A DNA stretch of 23,501 nucleotides from Burkholderiales bacterium (GTDB lineage: Bacteria; Pseudomonadota; Gammaproteobacteria; Burkholderiales; Chitinimonadaceae): NCBI GenBank assembly GCA_019234745.1, contig JAFAKZ010000143.1:1-23501 (forward strand), written 5' to 3'. Shown here piece after piece: positions 1 to 7,294 of this stretch (the stretch's first letter is position 1; every line of letters begins with the position of its first letter). Both the position numbers and the translations under genes were made by a program. Below the pieces are notes generated by a model. The model was given only the letters and a program-made list of their open reading frames with translations. It was not told where the DNA came from and did not search any database.

Positions 1-24
1 GATGCGGCGGGCAGGGGAGCTTGA
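1..24 (+). CDS. Possible 3' end of an upstream gene
   Basis: Frame 1 is open from the window edge and ends in TGA at 22-24, one base before the ATG of the ketoreductase. Only seven codons are visible (DAAGRGA), so no family can be named. The near-zero spacing is what a co-transcribed upstream gene of the same cluster would give. This rests on position only; an open frame of this length is easily chance. Confidence 0.25.
   Translation, partial: DAAGRGA
13..19 (+). promoter_or_regulatory. Ribosome binding site of the FabG-like gene
   Basis: AGGGGAG lies six bases before the ATG at 26. This decides for the ATG at 26 over the in-frame ATG at 2, which would add eight non-conserved residues (MRRAGELD) ahead of the Rossmann strand. 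Confidence 0.7.
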
Positions 25-25
25 T

Positions 26-745
26 ATGAAACGTGCACTTGTCACGGGCGGCAGCGGCGCCATTGGCGCTGCCATCTGCGAACGCTTGGCGCGCGATGGC
101 TTCCACGTCGTCGTCCATGCCAACCGTAACCTAGCGGGCGCCGAGGCACTATGCGAGCGCCTGCGTGTCGAGGGCATGTCGGCCGAGGCCGTGCAGTTCG
201 ATGTAGCGGACGCTGCGGCAACACTGTCTACGCTGGAAGCCCTGCTGGAACAGGGCCCCATCCAGGTCATCGTCAACAATGCCGGCATCCACGACGACGC
301 CGTCTTCCCCGGCATGCGCGCCGAGCAGTGGCACCGGGTGATCGACGTATCGCTCAACGGCTTCTTCAATGTGACGCAGCCGCTCACCATGCCGATGATC
401 CGCACCCGCTGGGGGCGCATCATCAATATCACTTCGGTCGCCGCCCTGACCGGCAATCGTGGCCAGGCCAACTACGCCGCGGCCAAGGGCGCGCTCAACG
501 CCGCCACCAAGACGCTCTCGCTGGAACTCGCCAGTCGCGGCGTCACGGTGAACGCCGTCGCCCCGGGTATCATCGAGTCCGATATGACGAAGGATACCTT
601 CGATGCCGCCACCATCGCCAATCTCGTCCCCGCCAAGCGCGCGGGCAAGCCGGAGGAAGTGGCGAGCCTGGTGGGTTTCCTGGCCTCGGACGGGGCGGCC
701 TATATCACGGGGCAGGTGATTTCCGTGAATGGTGGGATGATCTGA
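26..745 (+). CDS. fabG: 3-oxoacyl-ACP reductase (FabG-like SDR)
   Basis: A short-chain dehydrogenase/reductase of 239 residues, the usual length for FabG, expected to reduce beta-ketoacyl-ACP with NADPH in the cytoplasm. The cofactor loop TGGSGAIG is at residues 7-14 and the NNAG motif at 84-87. The catalytic set N111, S137, Y150 and K154 (YAAAK) is complete. The C-terminus ends in the common SDR pattern VNGGM. The start at 26 has a good Shine-Dalgarno and keeps the Rossmann fold at the very N-terminus. A separate ketosynthase, ACP and dehydratase lie at 4261-6284, so this is best read as the dedicated ketoreductase of a pigment-type polyene pathway, not the housekeeping fabG. That assignment is inference; the SDR call itself is secure. 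It ends 40 bases from a convergent methyltransferase. Confidence 0.88.
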   Translation: MKRALVTGGSGAIGAAICERLARDGFHVVVHANRNLAGAEALCERLRVEGMSAEAVQFDVADAAATLSTLEALLEQGPIQVIVNNAGIHDDAVFPGMRAEQWHRVIDVSLNGFFNVTQPLTMPMIRTRWGRIINITSVAALTGNRGQANYAAAKGALNAATKTLSLELASRGVTVNAVAPGIIESDMTKDTFDAATIANLVPAKRAGKPEEVASLVGFLASDGAAYITGQVISVNGGMI

Positions 746-785
746 CGCTTACGTGCGCGTGATGCACCCTACTTGACGCGAAGGC

Positions 786-1664
786 TCATCGGACTGCGCA
801 GGGCAAATCCAGGCCGCCCATCTTGAACCACCGCACAAAATTATCGAAATCACGCCGCTGGCCGCGCGACAGGTCTGCATAGGCGGCCTTGACCTGCGCT
901 GCCAGCGTTGAGTCGACGTCTCGCCGTGCCGTGCTGCGGCAAATGAGTATAAACGGCGCGAGCCCTGTTTCGTAGCGTTGGATCGATGCATCTATCTCTC
1001 CCAACGCCACATCGAACTCCGCCGGACTGAAGGCGGCGCGCATCGACGCCAGAAAGTCGGCCGTGAACTGCTCAGACTGCAGTTCCTGGCGGTCATGCGC
1101 GAAATAATGCTGGCTGGCAGCGCGCTTGAGGCGGCCGAAGTCGGCCAGGTAGACGCCGCCGCCAGGTTTGAGGATGCGGCGGATTTCGCGCATGGTGGCG
1201 GCGAGTGCCTGCGTATCGGGCAGGTGGTGCAGCGACATGGTGCAGGTCACGCAATCGACCGACTGGTTGGCGAAGGCGTTGAGCTGCGTGATGTCGCCGT
1301 TCTGCAATGCGACGTTACCGAGCCCGCTTGCCGCCACCGTGTCGAGTGCCAAGGCGACCATGCTGGGCGAGGCGTCAACGCCGATGAAGCGTGCTTCTGG
1401 ATTGAGGCGTGCCATCTGCACCAGCTGGTTGGCCGGCCCGCAGGCGAGGTCGACCACCATATCGCCGGGGCGGATCACGGGTAGCGCCATCACGGCGTGG
1501 AACAGGTAGACGTAGGCGAGGATACCCTCGTCGCGGCCGCCTTCCATAAAGGCGAGGACCTGACCCTGTTCCTGCATGATCAGGTCCGCCTCGGGCACAC
1601 GCGGCTGCATCTGCCGGGTGAGCTTCTCCAGCAGCAGGTGGGCGATCATCGCCGGGACGGACAT
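786..1664 (-). CDS. Class I SAM-dependent methyltransferase
   Basis: A 292-residue protein with a class I methyltransferase core. Motif I reads VVDLACGPAN around residues 70-79. The acidic residue binding the SAM ribose is probably D97 in GVDASP. Motifs near 136-150 (CTMSLHHLPD) and the LKPGGGVYLADF strand complete the fold. About 60 residues precede motif I and roughly 110 follow the core, longer than a minimal methyltransferase, so it may carry a substrate-binding cap. It lies 10 bases downstream of the UbiE-like methyltransferase and is the last gene of a four-gene minus-strand run (GT2, UbiE-like, this gene, with the acyltransferase upstream). An AAGG sequence about nine bases before the ATG could be its ribosome site. 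Methyltransferases decorate aryl-polyene head groups in known clusters; the substrate here is unknown. Confidence 0.8.
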   Translation of the reverse strand: MSVPAMIAHLLLEKLTRQMQPRVPEADLIMQEQGQVLAFMEGGRDEGILAYVYLFHAVMALPVIRPGDMVVDLACGPANQLVQMARLNPEARFIGVDASPSMVALALDTVAASGLGNVALQNGDITQLNAFANQSVDCVTCTMSLHHLPDTQALAATMREIRRILKPGGGVYLADFGRLKRAASQHYFAHDRQELQSEQFTADFLASMRAAFSPAEFDVALGEIDASIQRYETGLAPFILICRSTARRDVDSTLAAQVKAAYADLSRGQRRDFDNFVRWFKMGGLDLPCAVR

Positions 1665-1674
1665 GGGCCTAGCC

Positions 1675-2442
1675 TTAGGCCTTCTCCGCCTGGAACTCCG
1701 CGAAGATGCTCATGGTGCGTACGTCGATATAGCGGCGTGCGTTCTTGAAGCCGGCGGCCTCCAGCTCGGCCACGATCTGTGCGGGCGGCAGGCAGGCTTC
1801 AATCGTGTCCCAGTAGTAGCGCCACAGTCGGCGCGTGTTGCGGCGGTGACCGATGAAGGGGGCCAGCAGCGGCACCCAGCCCTTCATATAGAGCTTGAGC
1901 AGGAAGCGGCCCCAGGCCGATTCCGGGCAGGTGATTTCCAGCAGGCAGATCTTTCCACCGGGCTTGAGCACACGGTGGAATTCGCGGAAGGCGGCGCGCA
2001 GGTCGCCGATATGGCGCAGTGCATAGCCCATGCTGAGAAAGTCGAAATGATTGTCGGGGAAGGGGATGGACTCCGCCCGGCCTTCCAGCAGCTGTACGCC
2101 GGCCGGCACGCGCGCATTGGCCATCATGCCGGGGCTGGGGTCGACGCCGCAGACGAGTTCGGGCCGGCCAACGATCGCCGCCGCTTCACTTGCCACCAGG
2201 CCCGTACCCACGCCTACGTCCAGGACGCGCATACCGGGCTTGAGGCCGGCGCGACGCAGCGCCTCGCCGCGATACCACTTGCCCGTGCCGAAGCCGAGGA
2301 TGTGCTCCATGCGGTCGTAGTCTTCCGCCGTGCTGTCGAACATCTCGCGCACGAAGCCGGCGCGTGCGGGCTCGTCCGGGTAGTAGTCCGTCAGCGGCAC
2401 ATGGGGGGCACGTACGGCGTCGGACGGCGTGGTTTCGCTCAT
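1675..2442 (-). CDS. UbiE/COQ5-like SAM methyltransferase
   Basis: A 255-residue methyltransferase resembling UbiE/COQ5. The N-terminal FDSTAEDYDRM segment (about 35-45) matches the UbiE signature region. Motif I LDVGVGTG is at 74-81, with the SAM-binding acid at D101 (GVDPSP). The second UbiE-type block, YALRHIGD followed by FHRVLKPGGK, is also present. It differs from housekeeping UbiE in sitting among polyketide-like genes and in a divergent C-terminal third. Its ATG overlaps the TGA of the preceding glycosyltransferase as ATGA, so the two are probably translationally coupled. C- or O-methylation of the aryl ring of a polyene is the likely role given the neighbours. A ubiquinone/menaquinone role cannot be excluded from sequence alone. 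Confidence 0.78.
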   Translation of the reverse strand: MSETTPSDAVRAPHVPLTDYYPDEPARAGFVREMFDSTAEDYDRMEHILGFGTGKWYRGEALRRAGLKPGMRVLDVGVGTGLVASEAAAIVGRPELVCGVDPSPGMMANARVPAGVQLLEGRAESIPFPDNHFDFLSMGYALRHIGDLRAAFREFHRVLKPGGKICLLEITCPESAWGRFLLKLYMKGWVPLLAPFIGHRRNTRRLWRYYWDTIEACLPPAQIVAELEAAGFKNARRYIDVRTMSIFAEFQAEKA

Positions 2443-3212
2443 CGGGCGTTCCTTGGGTTGGAAAGGCGTTTGAAGATCAATACGGGCAAGCGGAGCACGA
2501 AACCTATCATCAGGCGGATGTGCATCCAGGTGAGCAGGCGGTTGTCGCGCCAGTAATTGAAATGCGATACGCCGCCCTCATCGGCGCGGAAATAGCGCAC
2601 GGGGGAGGGCAGGTTGACGGGCCGCACGCCGCGCCAGCACAGGCGCACGACGGCTTCCGGGTCGAAGTCGAAGCGGCGCATCCAGCGCTGGCCGCGCATG
2701 ACATTGCGCAGGGGCTCGATCGGGTAGACGCGGAAGCCGAACAGCGAGTCGCCGATGCCCATCCACAGCGTTTCGAGATTGGCCCACCAGTTGGAAATCT
2801 TGCGGCCCTTTACGCGTAGAGCGGGGGCGCTGGCATCGAACACGGGCACGCCGAGCACCATGGCTGCGGGGTTGGCCTGTGACAAGGCCATGAATTCGGG
2901 AATCTGCTGGGCCGGGTGCTGGCCGTCCGAGTCCATGCTCAGTATGTGCGTAAAACCCAGCCTTGCGGCCTCGTCGCAGCCATGTAGCACGGCGGCGCCC
3001 TTGCCGGAATTCTGCGGCAGCACGAGCACGCGCAGGCCGGCATCGGCTTCTGCCATCTTCTGCAGTTCGCGATCCGTGCCGTCCGTGCTGCCGTCGACCA
3101 CTACCCACACGGGGGTCCATTGCGCACGCGCGGCGCGCACGGTCTCGAAGACCTTCTGGCCGGGGTTATAGCTTGGGATCAGTACTAGGTGCGTGGTGGA
3201 AGCGGGGTTCAT
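2439..3212 (-). CDS. Family 2 glycosyltransferase
   Basis: A 257-residue GT-A fold glycosyltransferase of the GT2/dolichyl-phosphate-mannose-synthase-like group. The N-terminal strand VLIPSYNPG (about 10-18), the nucleotide-binding VVVDGSTDGT (about 37-46) and the DXD-type MDSDGQHP (about 92-99) are visible. A hydrophobic C-terminal stretch (LMIGFVLRLPVLIF) could anchor it to the membrane. It would transfer an activated sugar at the cytoplasmic membrane; donor and acceptor are not evident. GT2 enzymes of this size are regular members of aryl-polyene clusters. It overlaps the UbiE-like gene by four bases and starts 104 bases downstream of the acyltransferase stop. An ACGAG stretch just upstream of the ATG is a weak ribosome site. 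Confidence 0.82.
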   Translation of the reverse strand: MNPASTTHLVLIPSYNPGQKVFETVRAARAQWTPVWVVVDGSTDGTDRELQKMAEADAGLRVLVLPQNSGKGAAVLHGCDEAARLGFTHILSMDSDGQHPAQQIPEFMALSQANPAAMVLGVPVFDASAPALRVKGRKISNWWANLETLWMGIGDSLFGFRVYPIEPLRNVMRGQRWMRRFDFDPEAVVRLCWRGVRPVNLPSPVRYFRADEGGVSHFNYWRDNRLLTWMHIRLMIGFVLRLPVLIFKRLSNPRNAR

Positions 3213-3232
3213 CTCGTCAGCCGGACATGCGT

Positions 3233-3299
3233 TGCGGCTACGACAGCGCCGCAGCCAAACCGCCCGACGTTAGCCGATCGCCTTGCGGCCGGTCAAGGC
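3233..3299 (-). other. Two small inverted repeats in the acyltransferase-GT2 spacer
   Basis: The 104-base spacer 3213-3316 holds two perfect six-base inverted repeats: TGCGGC/GCCGCA at 3233-3238 and 3248-3253, and GCCTTG/CAAGGC at 3280-3285 and 3294-3299. No T-run follows on the minus strand, so these are not clear intrinsic terminators. They could be RNA hairpins that set the relative expression of the two flanking genes, or chance in GC-rich DNA. Confidence 0.3.
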
Positions 3300-3316
3300 T
3301 GGCGGGCGGCACGTAC

Positions 3317-4075
3317 CTAAAGTGTCAGGGCCGGGTCGATGGACCGCGTGAGCTGCCCCTCGAAATACTGCTGCAGCGCGCTCGACGTGGTCGCCAGCGA
3401 GTCGCTCGCCGCGATGCGCTCGCCCGGCACAGCGCGATAGATGAGCGGGAAGGTGGGCGGCCGCCAGATCTTCCAACCCTTGCTGAGATAGGCCGAGTTG
3501 GTGGTGATCAGAATGGTCTGCAGCGGTGCCTGGGCCTTCTTGGCGATCAGCGCGACGGCGCCCTGCATTGCGTTGACGGGTTGCTGCGTGGTGCGCGTGC
3601 CTTCGGGGAAGACCATAAGCAGATCGCCCGCACACACTCGCCGGATGGCGGTACGGAACATGCGCTCCGGATGGCGGTTGGGCACATAGCCGGCCAGATA
3701 GGCGCCGGCGCCGAGGAACAGGTTGGAGCCGATGCTGGCCTTCATCAGGCACACGGCGCGCGGGACGCGCGACAGCACGAGGAAAGCGTCGATCATGCTC
3801 GGGTGATTGGGTACGAGCAGCATGCCCCGCTCCCGGTTGAGCGTGTCGAGCGCGGCGAGGTCGAGCCGCATCAGGCCGCAGGCCGACGCACCGCTCAGGA
3901 ACACGCGGCAGATGGCGCCGATGCAATATTGCACGACGGGCCGGCGCACCGATTTGGGCGTAAGTATGAGGGGCAGTACGACGATATTGCCAAGCAGCAG
4001 CATGCCGCCCAGCCAGAGCAACATCAGGTAGAACAGGAGTATCTGGCCGATACGGATGCAGCGATTCAAGATCAA
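3317..4075 (-). CDS. PlsC-like lysophospholipid acyltransferase
   Basis: A 252-residue membrane acyltransferase of the 1-acyl-glycerol-3-phosphate acyltransferase family. A strongly hydrophobic N-terminal segment (about residues 10-40) is followed by the catalytic HX4D block NHPSMIDA and the block III motif FPEGTRT. It would move an acyl chain from ACP or CoA to an acceptor at the inner membrane. In aryl-polyene clusters such enzymes are thought to attach the polyene or a fatty acyl chain to the lipid-like anchor. No ATG or GTG exists in frame near the N-terminus: the first codon is TTG at 4075, with a second TTG at 4069, and neither has a visible Shine-Dalgarno, so the exact start is uncertain. 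It is the first gene of the leftward arm and faces the ACP operon. Confidence 0.82.
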   Translation of the reverse strand: MILNRCIRIGQILLFYLMLLWLGGMLLLGNIVVLPLILTPKSVRRPVVQYCIGAICRVFLSGASACGLMRLDLAALDTLNRERGMLLVPNHPSMIDAFLVLSRVPRAVCLMKASIGSNLFLGAGAYLAGYVPNRHPERMFRTAIRRVCAGDLLMVFPEGTRTTQQPVNAMQGAVALIAKKAQAPLQTILITTNSAYLSKGWKIWRPPTFPLIYRAVPGERIAASDSLATTSSALQQYFEGQLTRSIDPALTL

Positions 4076-4260
4076 TACCCAATGGCGAACAGGGGCGGCC
4101 GCCCTGTGGCGGTTTCGATACGGCGGAGCTTGGGAATTATGGCGGCGGCCGGCGGGCAGCTACAGGAATGCGACAGGGTGCCCGGCACCGCCTGATCTAC
4201 CGGGATTCTACTGTATAATTCGCCGATCTGCTGTGAATCGACATATCAGTGAAGCCGCTT
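4076..4260. promoter_or_regulatory. Divergent control region of the two cluster arms
   Basis: This 185-base gap lies between the leftward acyltransferase and the rightward ACP gene, so it must contain or border start sites for both arms. Rightward, a perfect -10 hexamer is present (see 4214-4219). Leftward, CATAAT on the minus strand (plus-strand 4136-4141) matches the -10 consensus in five of six bases, without a good -35 at 16-18 bases. I see no operator repeat I would trust. Confidence 0.45.
4214..4219 (+). promoter_or_regulatory. TATAAT -10 element before the ACP gene
   Basis: A perfect sigma-70-type TATAAT stands 42 bases before the ATG at 4261. The -35 is poor: CTGATC at 4192-4197, 16 bases upstream, matches the consensus in three of six. 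With start about seven bases downstream, the leader would be about 35 bases. AT-rich hexamers are rare in this GC-rich window, which adds some weight. Confidence 0.5.
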
Positions 4261-4539
4261 ATGTTAGAAGAAATCGTCAAGCATTATCTTATCCATACCA
4301 AGGACATTTCCCCCGCCAAATTCAGTGAGCCGGACCTACAGGTCGCAGCCCTGGGGCTGGATTCGCTCGATATGGTGGAAATGCTGTTCGAAGTGGAAGA
4401 CCGTTGCGGCTTCCAGCTGAACGACCCCATGCGCTACCTCAAGATGAGCTTCGCCGGCATGCTGGCTGATATCGAGTCGCAAATCCGTGAGCACAACAAC
4501 GGCACCTTGCCAGAACTCAGCCTCGAGTCGAGCAAGTAA
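4261..4539 (+). CDS. Acyl carrier protein
   Basis: A 92-residue acyl carrier protein. The phosphopantetheine attachment motif LGLDSLDMVEML puts the modified serine at residue 35, and the surrounding helix II (EMLFEVEDRCGF) is typical. It would carry the growing polyene chain as a thioester in the cytoplasm. I place the start at the ATG 4261, with GAAG six bases upstream; the in-frame GTG at 4249 would add four residues but has no ribosome site. The acidic tail after residue 80 is longer than in housekeeping AcpP (about 78 residues). The next gene begins directly after its TAA, so ACP and ketosynthase are one transcript. Being a dedicated second ACP beside its own ketosynthase supports a secondary-metabolite pathway. 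Confidence 0.9.
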   Translation: MLEEIVKHYLIHTKDISPAKFSEPDLQVAALGLDSLDMVEMLFEVEDRCGFQLNDPMRYLKMSFAGMLADIESQIREHNNGTLPELSLESSK

Positions 4540-5796
4540 TTGGCCAAGGTCCTGATCACGGGCATGGGGGCGATCAACCCCCTGGGCGCCGACCGGCATG
4601 CGACGTTCGACGCGGCGCTTGCAGGGAAGTGTGCAATCGGTGCCGCACCCGCCACGATCGCCAAATGGCTGCCCAATGTGCTGGCAGCAAGCGCACCCGA
4701 CCCGGACAAGCTGCTCGACAGCAAATACGCCGCGCTTGACCGCGCCACGCAGTTCGCTGTGGTCGCAGCGCACGAGGCGATGTGCGAAGCGAATATTGTC
4801 ACGCCGCCCGAGGACTCACGCCGTTTCGGCGTGTATGCCGGCATCGGCTTCGGTGGTGCGCAGACGGTCGACGCGCTGTACGAGCGCTTCTACACGATGC
4901 TGCACGACCCGGCACAGGCCGGCCGCAATCCGACCGTGATGCACCCGCTGTCGGTGCCGCGCATGATGGCCAACGCGCCCGCTGCGCTAATCTCTATGCG
5001 CTATGGCCTACATGGTTCCAGCCATACCTATTCCGTTGCCTGCGCCTCATCGGCGGTCGCGCTTGGCGAGGCCTTCCGCGCCATCCGCGACGGCTATCTC
5101 GATGCGGCCGTCGTGGTCGGCACGGAAGCGATGCTGACGCCCGGCTCCTTGATGGCCTGGAACGCCCTGCGCGTGATGGCCAAGCCCAACGCGGACGACC
5201 CCTCACGCAGCTGCCGCCCCTTCTCTGCAGACCGCAGCGGTTTCGTGCTGGGCGAGGGGGCCGCCGCCATCGTGCTGGAGAGCGAAGCGCGCGCGCGCGC
5301 CCGTTCGCAGCGCGCGCTGGCCGAGCTATGCGGCTACGGCAGCAGCAGCGATGCCGACCATCTGACGGCACCCTCGACGGTCGAGCAGGTGCGTGCCATG
5401 CAAGAGGCGCTGGACGATGCGGGCCTCGCGCCTGCGCAAATCCAATACCTCAACGCACACGGCACGGCAACCGATGCGGGCGACGTGGTGGAGACGCAGT
5501 CCATCCGCACCGTATTCGGCGAAGCGGCGAATCGCCTGGCCGTCAGTTCGACGAAATCCATGCACGGCCACCTGATCGGCGCCAGCGGCATTCTGGAATT
5601 CGCCATCAGCGTGATGGCCCTGGAGCATCGTGCCTTGCCACCCACGGCGACGCTCGATATGCCTGATCCGCGCTGCGACCTGGACTTCATTCCGCGCACG
5701 GCGCGCCGCGACGTGGCGGTCGATGCCGTGATGTCCAACTCCTTCGCCTTCGGCGGCAGCAACGTGTCGCTGGTAGCACGGCGGTATGCTGCATGA
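4540..5796 (+). CDS. Beta-ketoacyl-ACP synthase (FabF-like, KAS II type)
   Basis: A 418-residue condensing enzyme with full thiolase fold and the complete Cys-His-His set: C168 in SVACASSAV, H307 in NAHGTATDAGD, and H344 in KSMHGHLIGASG, with K339 beside it. It would extend acyl-ACP by two carbons from malonyl-ACP. Because the catalytic cysteine is present it is not a chain-length-factor-like partner. The start is a TTG immediately after the ACP stop; the next in-frame ATG at 4564 would remove the conserved first strand VLITGMG, so TTG is preferred. Its last codon overlaps the dehydratase start as ATGA. Together with the ACP and dehydratase it makes an elongation module; which chain it builds (polyene or ordinary fatty acyl) is inferred from neighbours. 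Confidence 0.92.
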   Translation: MAKVLITGMGAINPLGADRHATFDAALAGKCAIGAAPATIAKWLPNVLAASAPDPDKLLDSKYAALDRATQFAVVAAHEAMCEANIVTPPEDSRRFGVYAGIGFGGAQTVDALYERFYTMLHDPAQAGRNPTVMHPLSVPRMMANAPAALISMRYGLHGSSHTYSVACASSAVALGEAFRAIRDGYLDAAVVVGTEAMLTPGSLMAWNALRVMAKPNADDPSRSCRPFSADRSGFVLGEGAAAIVLESEARARARSQRALAELCGYGSSSDADHLTAPSTVEQVRAMQEALDDAGLAPAQIQYLNAHGTATDAGDVVETQSIRTVFGEAANRLAVSSTKSMHGHLIGASGILEFAISVMALEHRALPPTATLDMPDPRCDLDFIPRTARRDVAVDAVMSNSFAFGGSNVSLVARRYAA

Positions 5797-6284
5797 GCGA
5801 CGACTATCACTACCCCATTATCCTGGGTCGCGACGAGATCGCTGCGCTGATTCCGCACCGGGGCGCGATTTTCGTGTGCCAGCAGCTCACCATCGATGGC
5901 CCGCACGACTTCCGCGGCGTTGCGCGTTGGTCGCCCGATAATGCGGTTATTGAAGGGCACTTCCCCGGCATGCCCATCGTGCCCGGCGTGATGCTGATCG
6001 AGGCGATGGCCCAGTTGGCCGGCGCCGGCCTGCTGCGCGGCGACCCCTACGTCAAGACCTTGCCACAGGCCTCCGTTGGCGTGCTGGCGGGCGTGCGCAA
6101 CTGCTGGTTCAAGAGCCCCGTACCGCCCGACACGGACGTGGAATTCCACATCCACTGCCGGCAGATGGGCGCCGTGGTAGTGCAGGTAAGCGCACAGGTC
6201 AAGGTGGCGGACACCGAGGCAGCCAAGCTCGAAGCCGTAATCGCCTACGCGCCGCGCGATCAGCTGTTCGCCCTGCCGGGCTGA
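5793..6284 (+). CDS. 3-hydroxyacyl-ACP dehydratase (FabZ-like hotdog)
   Basis: A 163-residue single hotdog-fold protein, slightly longer than FabZ (about 150). The active-site block HFPGMPIVPG runs directly into VMLIEAMAQ, giving H56 and E70; the 14-residue spacing equals that of E. coli FabZ. It would remove water from 3-hydroxyacyl-ACP to form the trans-2 double bond. Repeated use without an enoyl reductase would leave a conjugated polyene, and no enoyl reductase is encoded here, which fits. The ATG overlaps the ketosynthase TGA by four bases, so it is translationally coupled. It is the last gene of the rightward operon, followed by the convergent outer-membrane-protein gene. Confidence 0.88.
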   Translation: MSDDYHYPIILGRDEIAALIPHRGAIFVCQQLTIDGPHDFRGVARWSPDNAVIEGHFPGMPIVPGVMLIEAMAQLAGAGLLRGDPYVKTLPQASVGVLAGVRNCWFKSPVPPDTDVEFHIHCRQMGAVVVQVSAQVKVADTEAAKLEAVIAYAPRDQLFALPG

Positions 6285-6334
6285 GAGCCTCCAGGAGTCT
6301 CAGCCGATATCCGCTGACGAGCGTAAGCGAGGCT

Positions 6335-6352
6335 CCCTCGCGGCGGCGAGGG
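6335..6352. terminator. Seven-base GC hairpin after the dehydratase
   Basis: CCCTCGC and GCGAGGG form a perfect seven-base stem around a four-base GGCG loop, 50 bases after the dehydratase stop. No T-run follows on either strand, so it is not a canonical intrinsic terminator, though strong GC hairpins can stabilise 3' ends in GC-rich bacteria. Confidence 0.35.
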
Positions 6353-6406
6353 CGGGGGGAGTGGAATCAATCAGCGAGGAATCGTTGATGTCCTGCAGTC
6401 CACAAG

Positions 6407-6425
6407 CGCCCGGGTTTCCCGGGCG
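6407..6425. terminator. Eight-base GC hairpin between convergent genes
   Basis: CGCCCGGG and CGGGCG-type arms give a perfect eight-base stem (6407-6414 with 6418-6425) around TTT. It lies 42 bases from the stop of the leftward outer-membrane-protein gene and 122 bases from that of the rightward dehydratase, as expected for a bidirectional terminator. No T-tract follows on either strand. The rest of 6285-6466 shows nothing else I can name. Confidence 0.45.
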
Positions 6426-6466
6426 GAGCGCTGACGTCATGTTTGGTCACTATTCGTAGAGCGTCC

Positions 6467-7294
6467 CTACTTGACGTCCACCATCGTGCTGGACTTGCCG
6501 AATATCCATGATATGGCCACGCCGGCCGAGGTATAGCTGCGCTGGGCCACCAGCGGGCTATCGGCGTAGACGGCGCCATGCAGCGTGTCCTGGCGCAGAT
6601 AGGCGCCGACCCAGGCCTTGTCGAAGCGCTTCGACAGCGATAGCAACATCTGTGCGCCGCCGTAGCCGCCGCGAGCGTCGTAGGCTCGCCGCGTGGCCGT
6701 CGCGTACTGTGGCGCCACGCTGTAGAAATACGCGTTCTGCTTTTTCGTCGCGAAGATTGGTCCCGTCACGACGCCCAGCGTCCATCCATTCAAACCGAAC
6801 ACGTCGTTGATGTCGGCATTCAAATTGGGCGAGAAGATCGTGCCCACATCGCGGCGCGGCGCCGTAACGGTAAACGCCTCGCGCACGGGCAGCCGCAGCT
6901 TCAGGAAGGGGATATTGCCCGCGCCCCGCCAAAGCGTAATGTCGGCCTCGGGGCCGAACTCGATGGTGGGCTGCAGATTGGGCATGCCGTAGCGCGCCGG
7001 CACGTCGTCGCTCTTGGTAGGCGGCGAGGCCGAGGCGCTGATGTTCAGGTCGATGCGGTCGTTGTCGAACAGCTGGCCGCGCACGCCCTGCCGGTCGGCC
7101 TTGAGGAAGTCGCCGTTGTAGACGAAGTACGGGACAGGCAGGATGAAGTAGTGGTTCTTATCCGAGCCGCGGTAGGCCGGCAGGCTGAGCGCAGCGACCC
7201 CCGCACCCGCTTCCCATAGCGGGGCCTGTTCGGCATGGCAGAGGCCACCCAATGCAGCGGCGAGGGCGATCAATCCAGCGTGAATCTGTTTCAA
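6467..7294 (-). CDS. MipA/OmpV-family outer-membrane protein
   Basis: A 275-residue exported beta-barrel protein of the MipA/OmpV family. The N-terminus from the TTG at 7294 is a good signal peptide (MKQIHAGLIALAAALGGLCHA), with cleavage likely after residue 21. The mature part begins with the family pattern in which a Y-R-G-S-D stretch is followed by PVPYFVYN and GDF. The C-terminal strand ISWIF is followed by about eight polar residues, so the barrel does not end in the usual aromatic residue. Family members act as outer-membrane scaffolds or small-molecule channels; the role here is unknown. The TTG overlaps the TGA of the chorismatase (TTGA), and a longer in-frame start at 7360 would bury the signal peptide inside the upstream gene. 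Coupling to the chorismatase suggests a link to pigment precursor or product. Confidence 0.82.
   Translation of the reverse strand: MKQIHAGLIALAAALGGLCHAEQAPLWEAGAGVAALSLPAYRGSDKNHYFILPVPYFVYNGDFLKADRQGVRGQLFDNDRIDLNISASASPPTKSDDVPARYGMPNLQPTIEFGPEADITLWRGAGNIPFLKLRLPVREAFTVTAPRRDVGTIFSPNLNADINDVFGLNGWTLGVVTGPIFATKKQNAYFYSVAPQYATATRRAYDARGGYGGAQMLLSLSKRFDKAWVGAYLRQDTLHGAVYADSPLVAQRSYTSAGVAISWIFGKSSTMVDVK

Noticed and set aside
767..778. A 12-base sequence (CCCTACTTGACG) repeated at 6465-6476, both next to convergent gene ends
   Set aside because: The second copy is explained by the last codons and stop of the MipA-like gene; the first has no matching structure. Two copies of 12 bases are within chance.
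1576..2556. A 326-codon plus-strand open frame opposite the UbiE-like methyltransferase
   Set aside because: Antisense shadow in GC-rich DNA; no motif, and it spans the ATGA junction of two well-supported minus-strand genes.
3233..3299. Intrinsic terminator between the acyltransferase and GT2 genes
   Set aside because: Hairpins exist but no T-run follows, and the downstream genes share the orientation and a plausible pathway.
2963..4195. A 410-codon plus-strand open frame opposite the GT2 and acyltransferase genes
   Set aside because: Its translation is Arg/Gly/Asp-rich low-complexity text without any family motif and it is antisense to two genes with clear catalytic motifs. Such frames are expected in GC-rich DNA.
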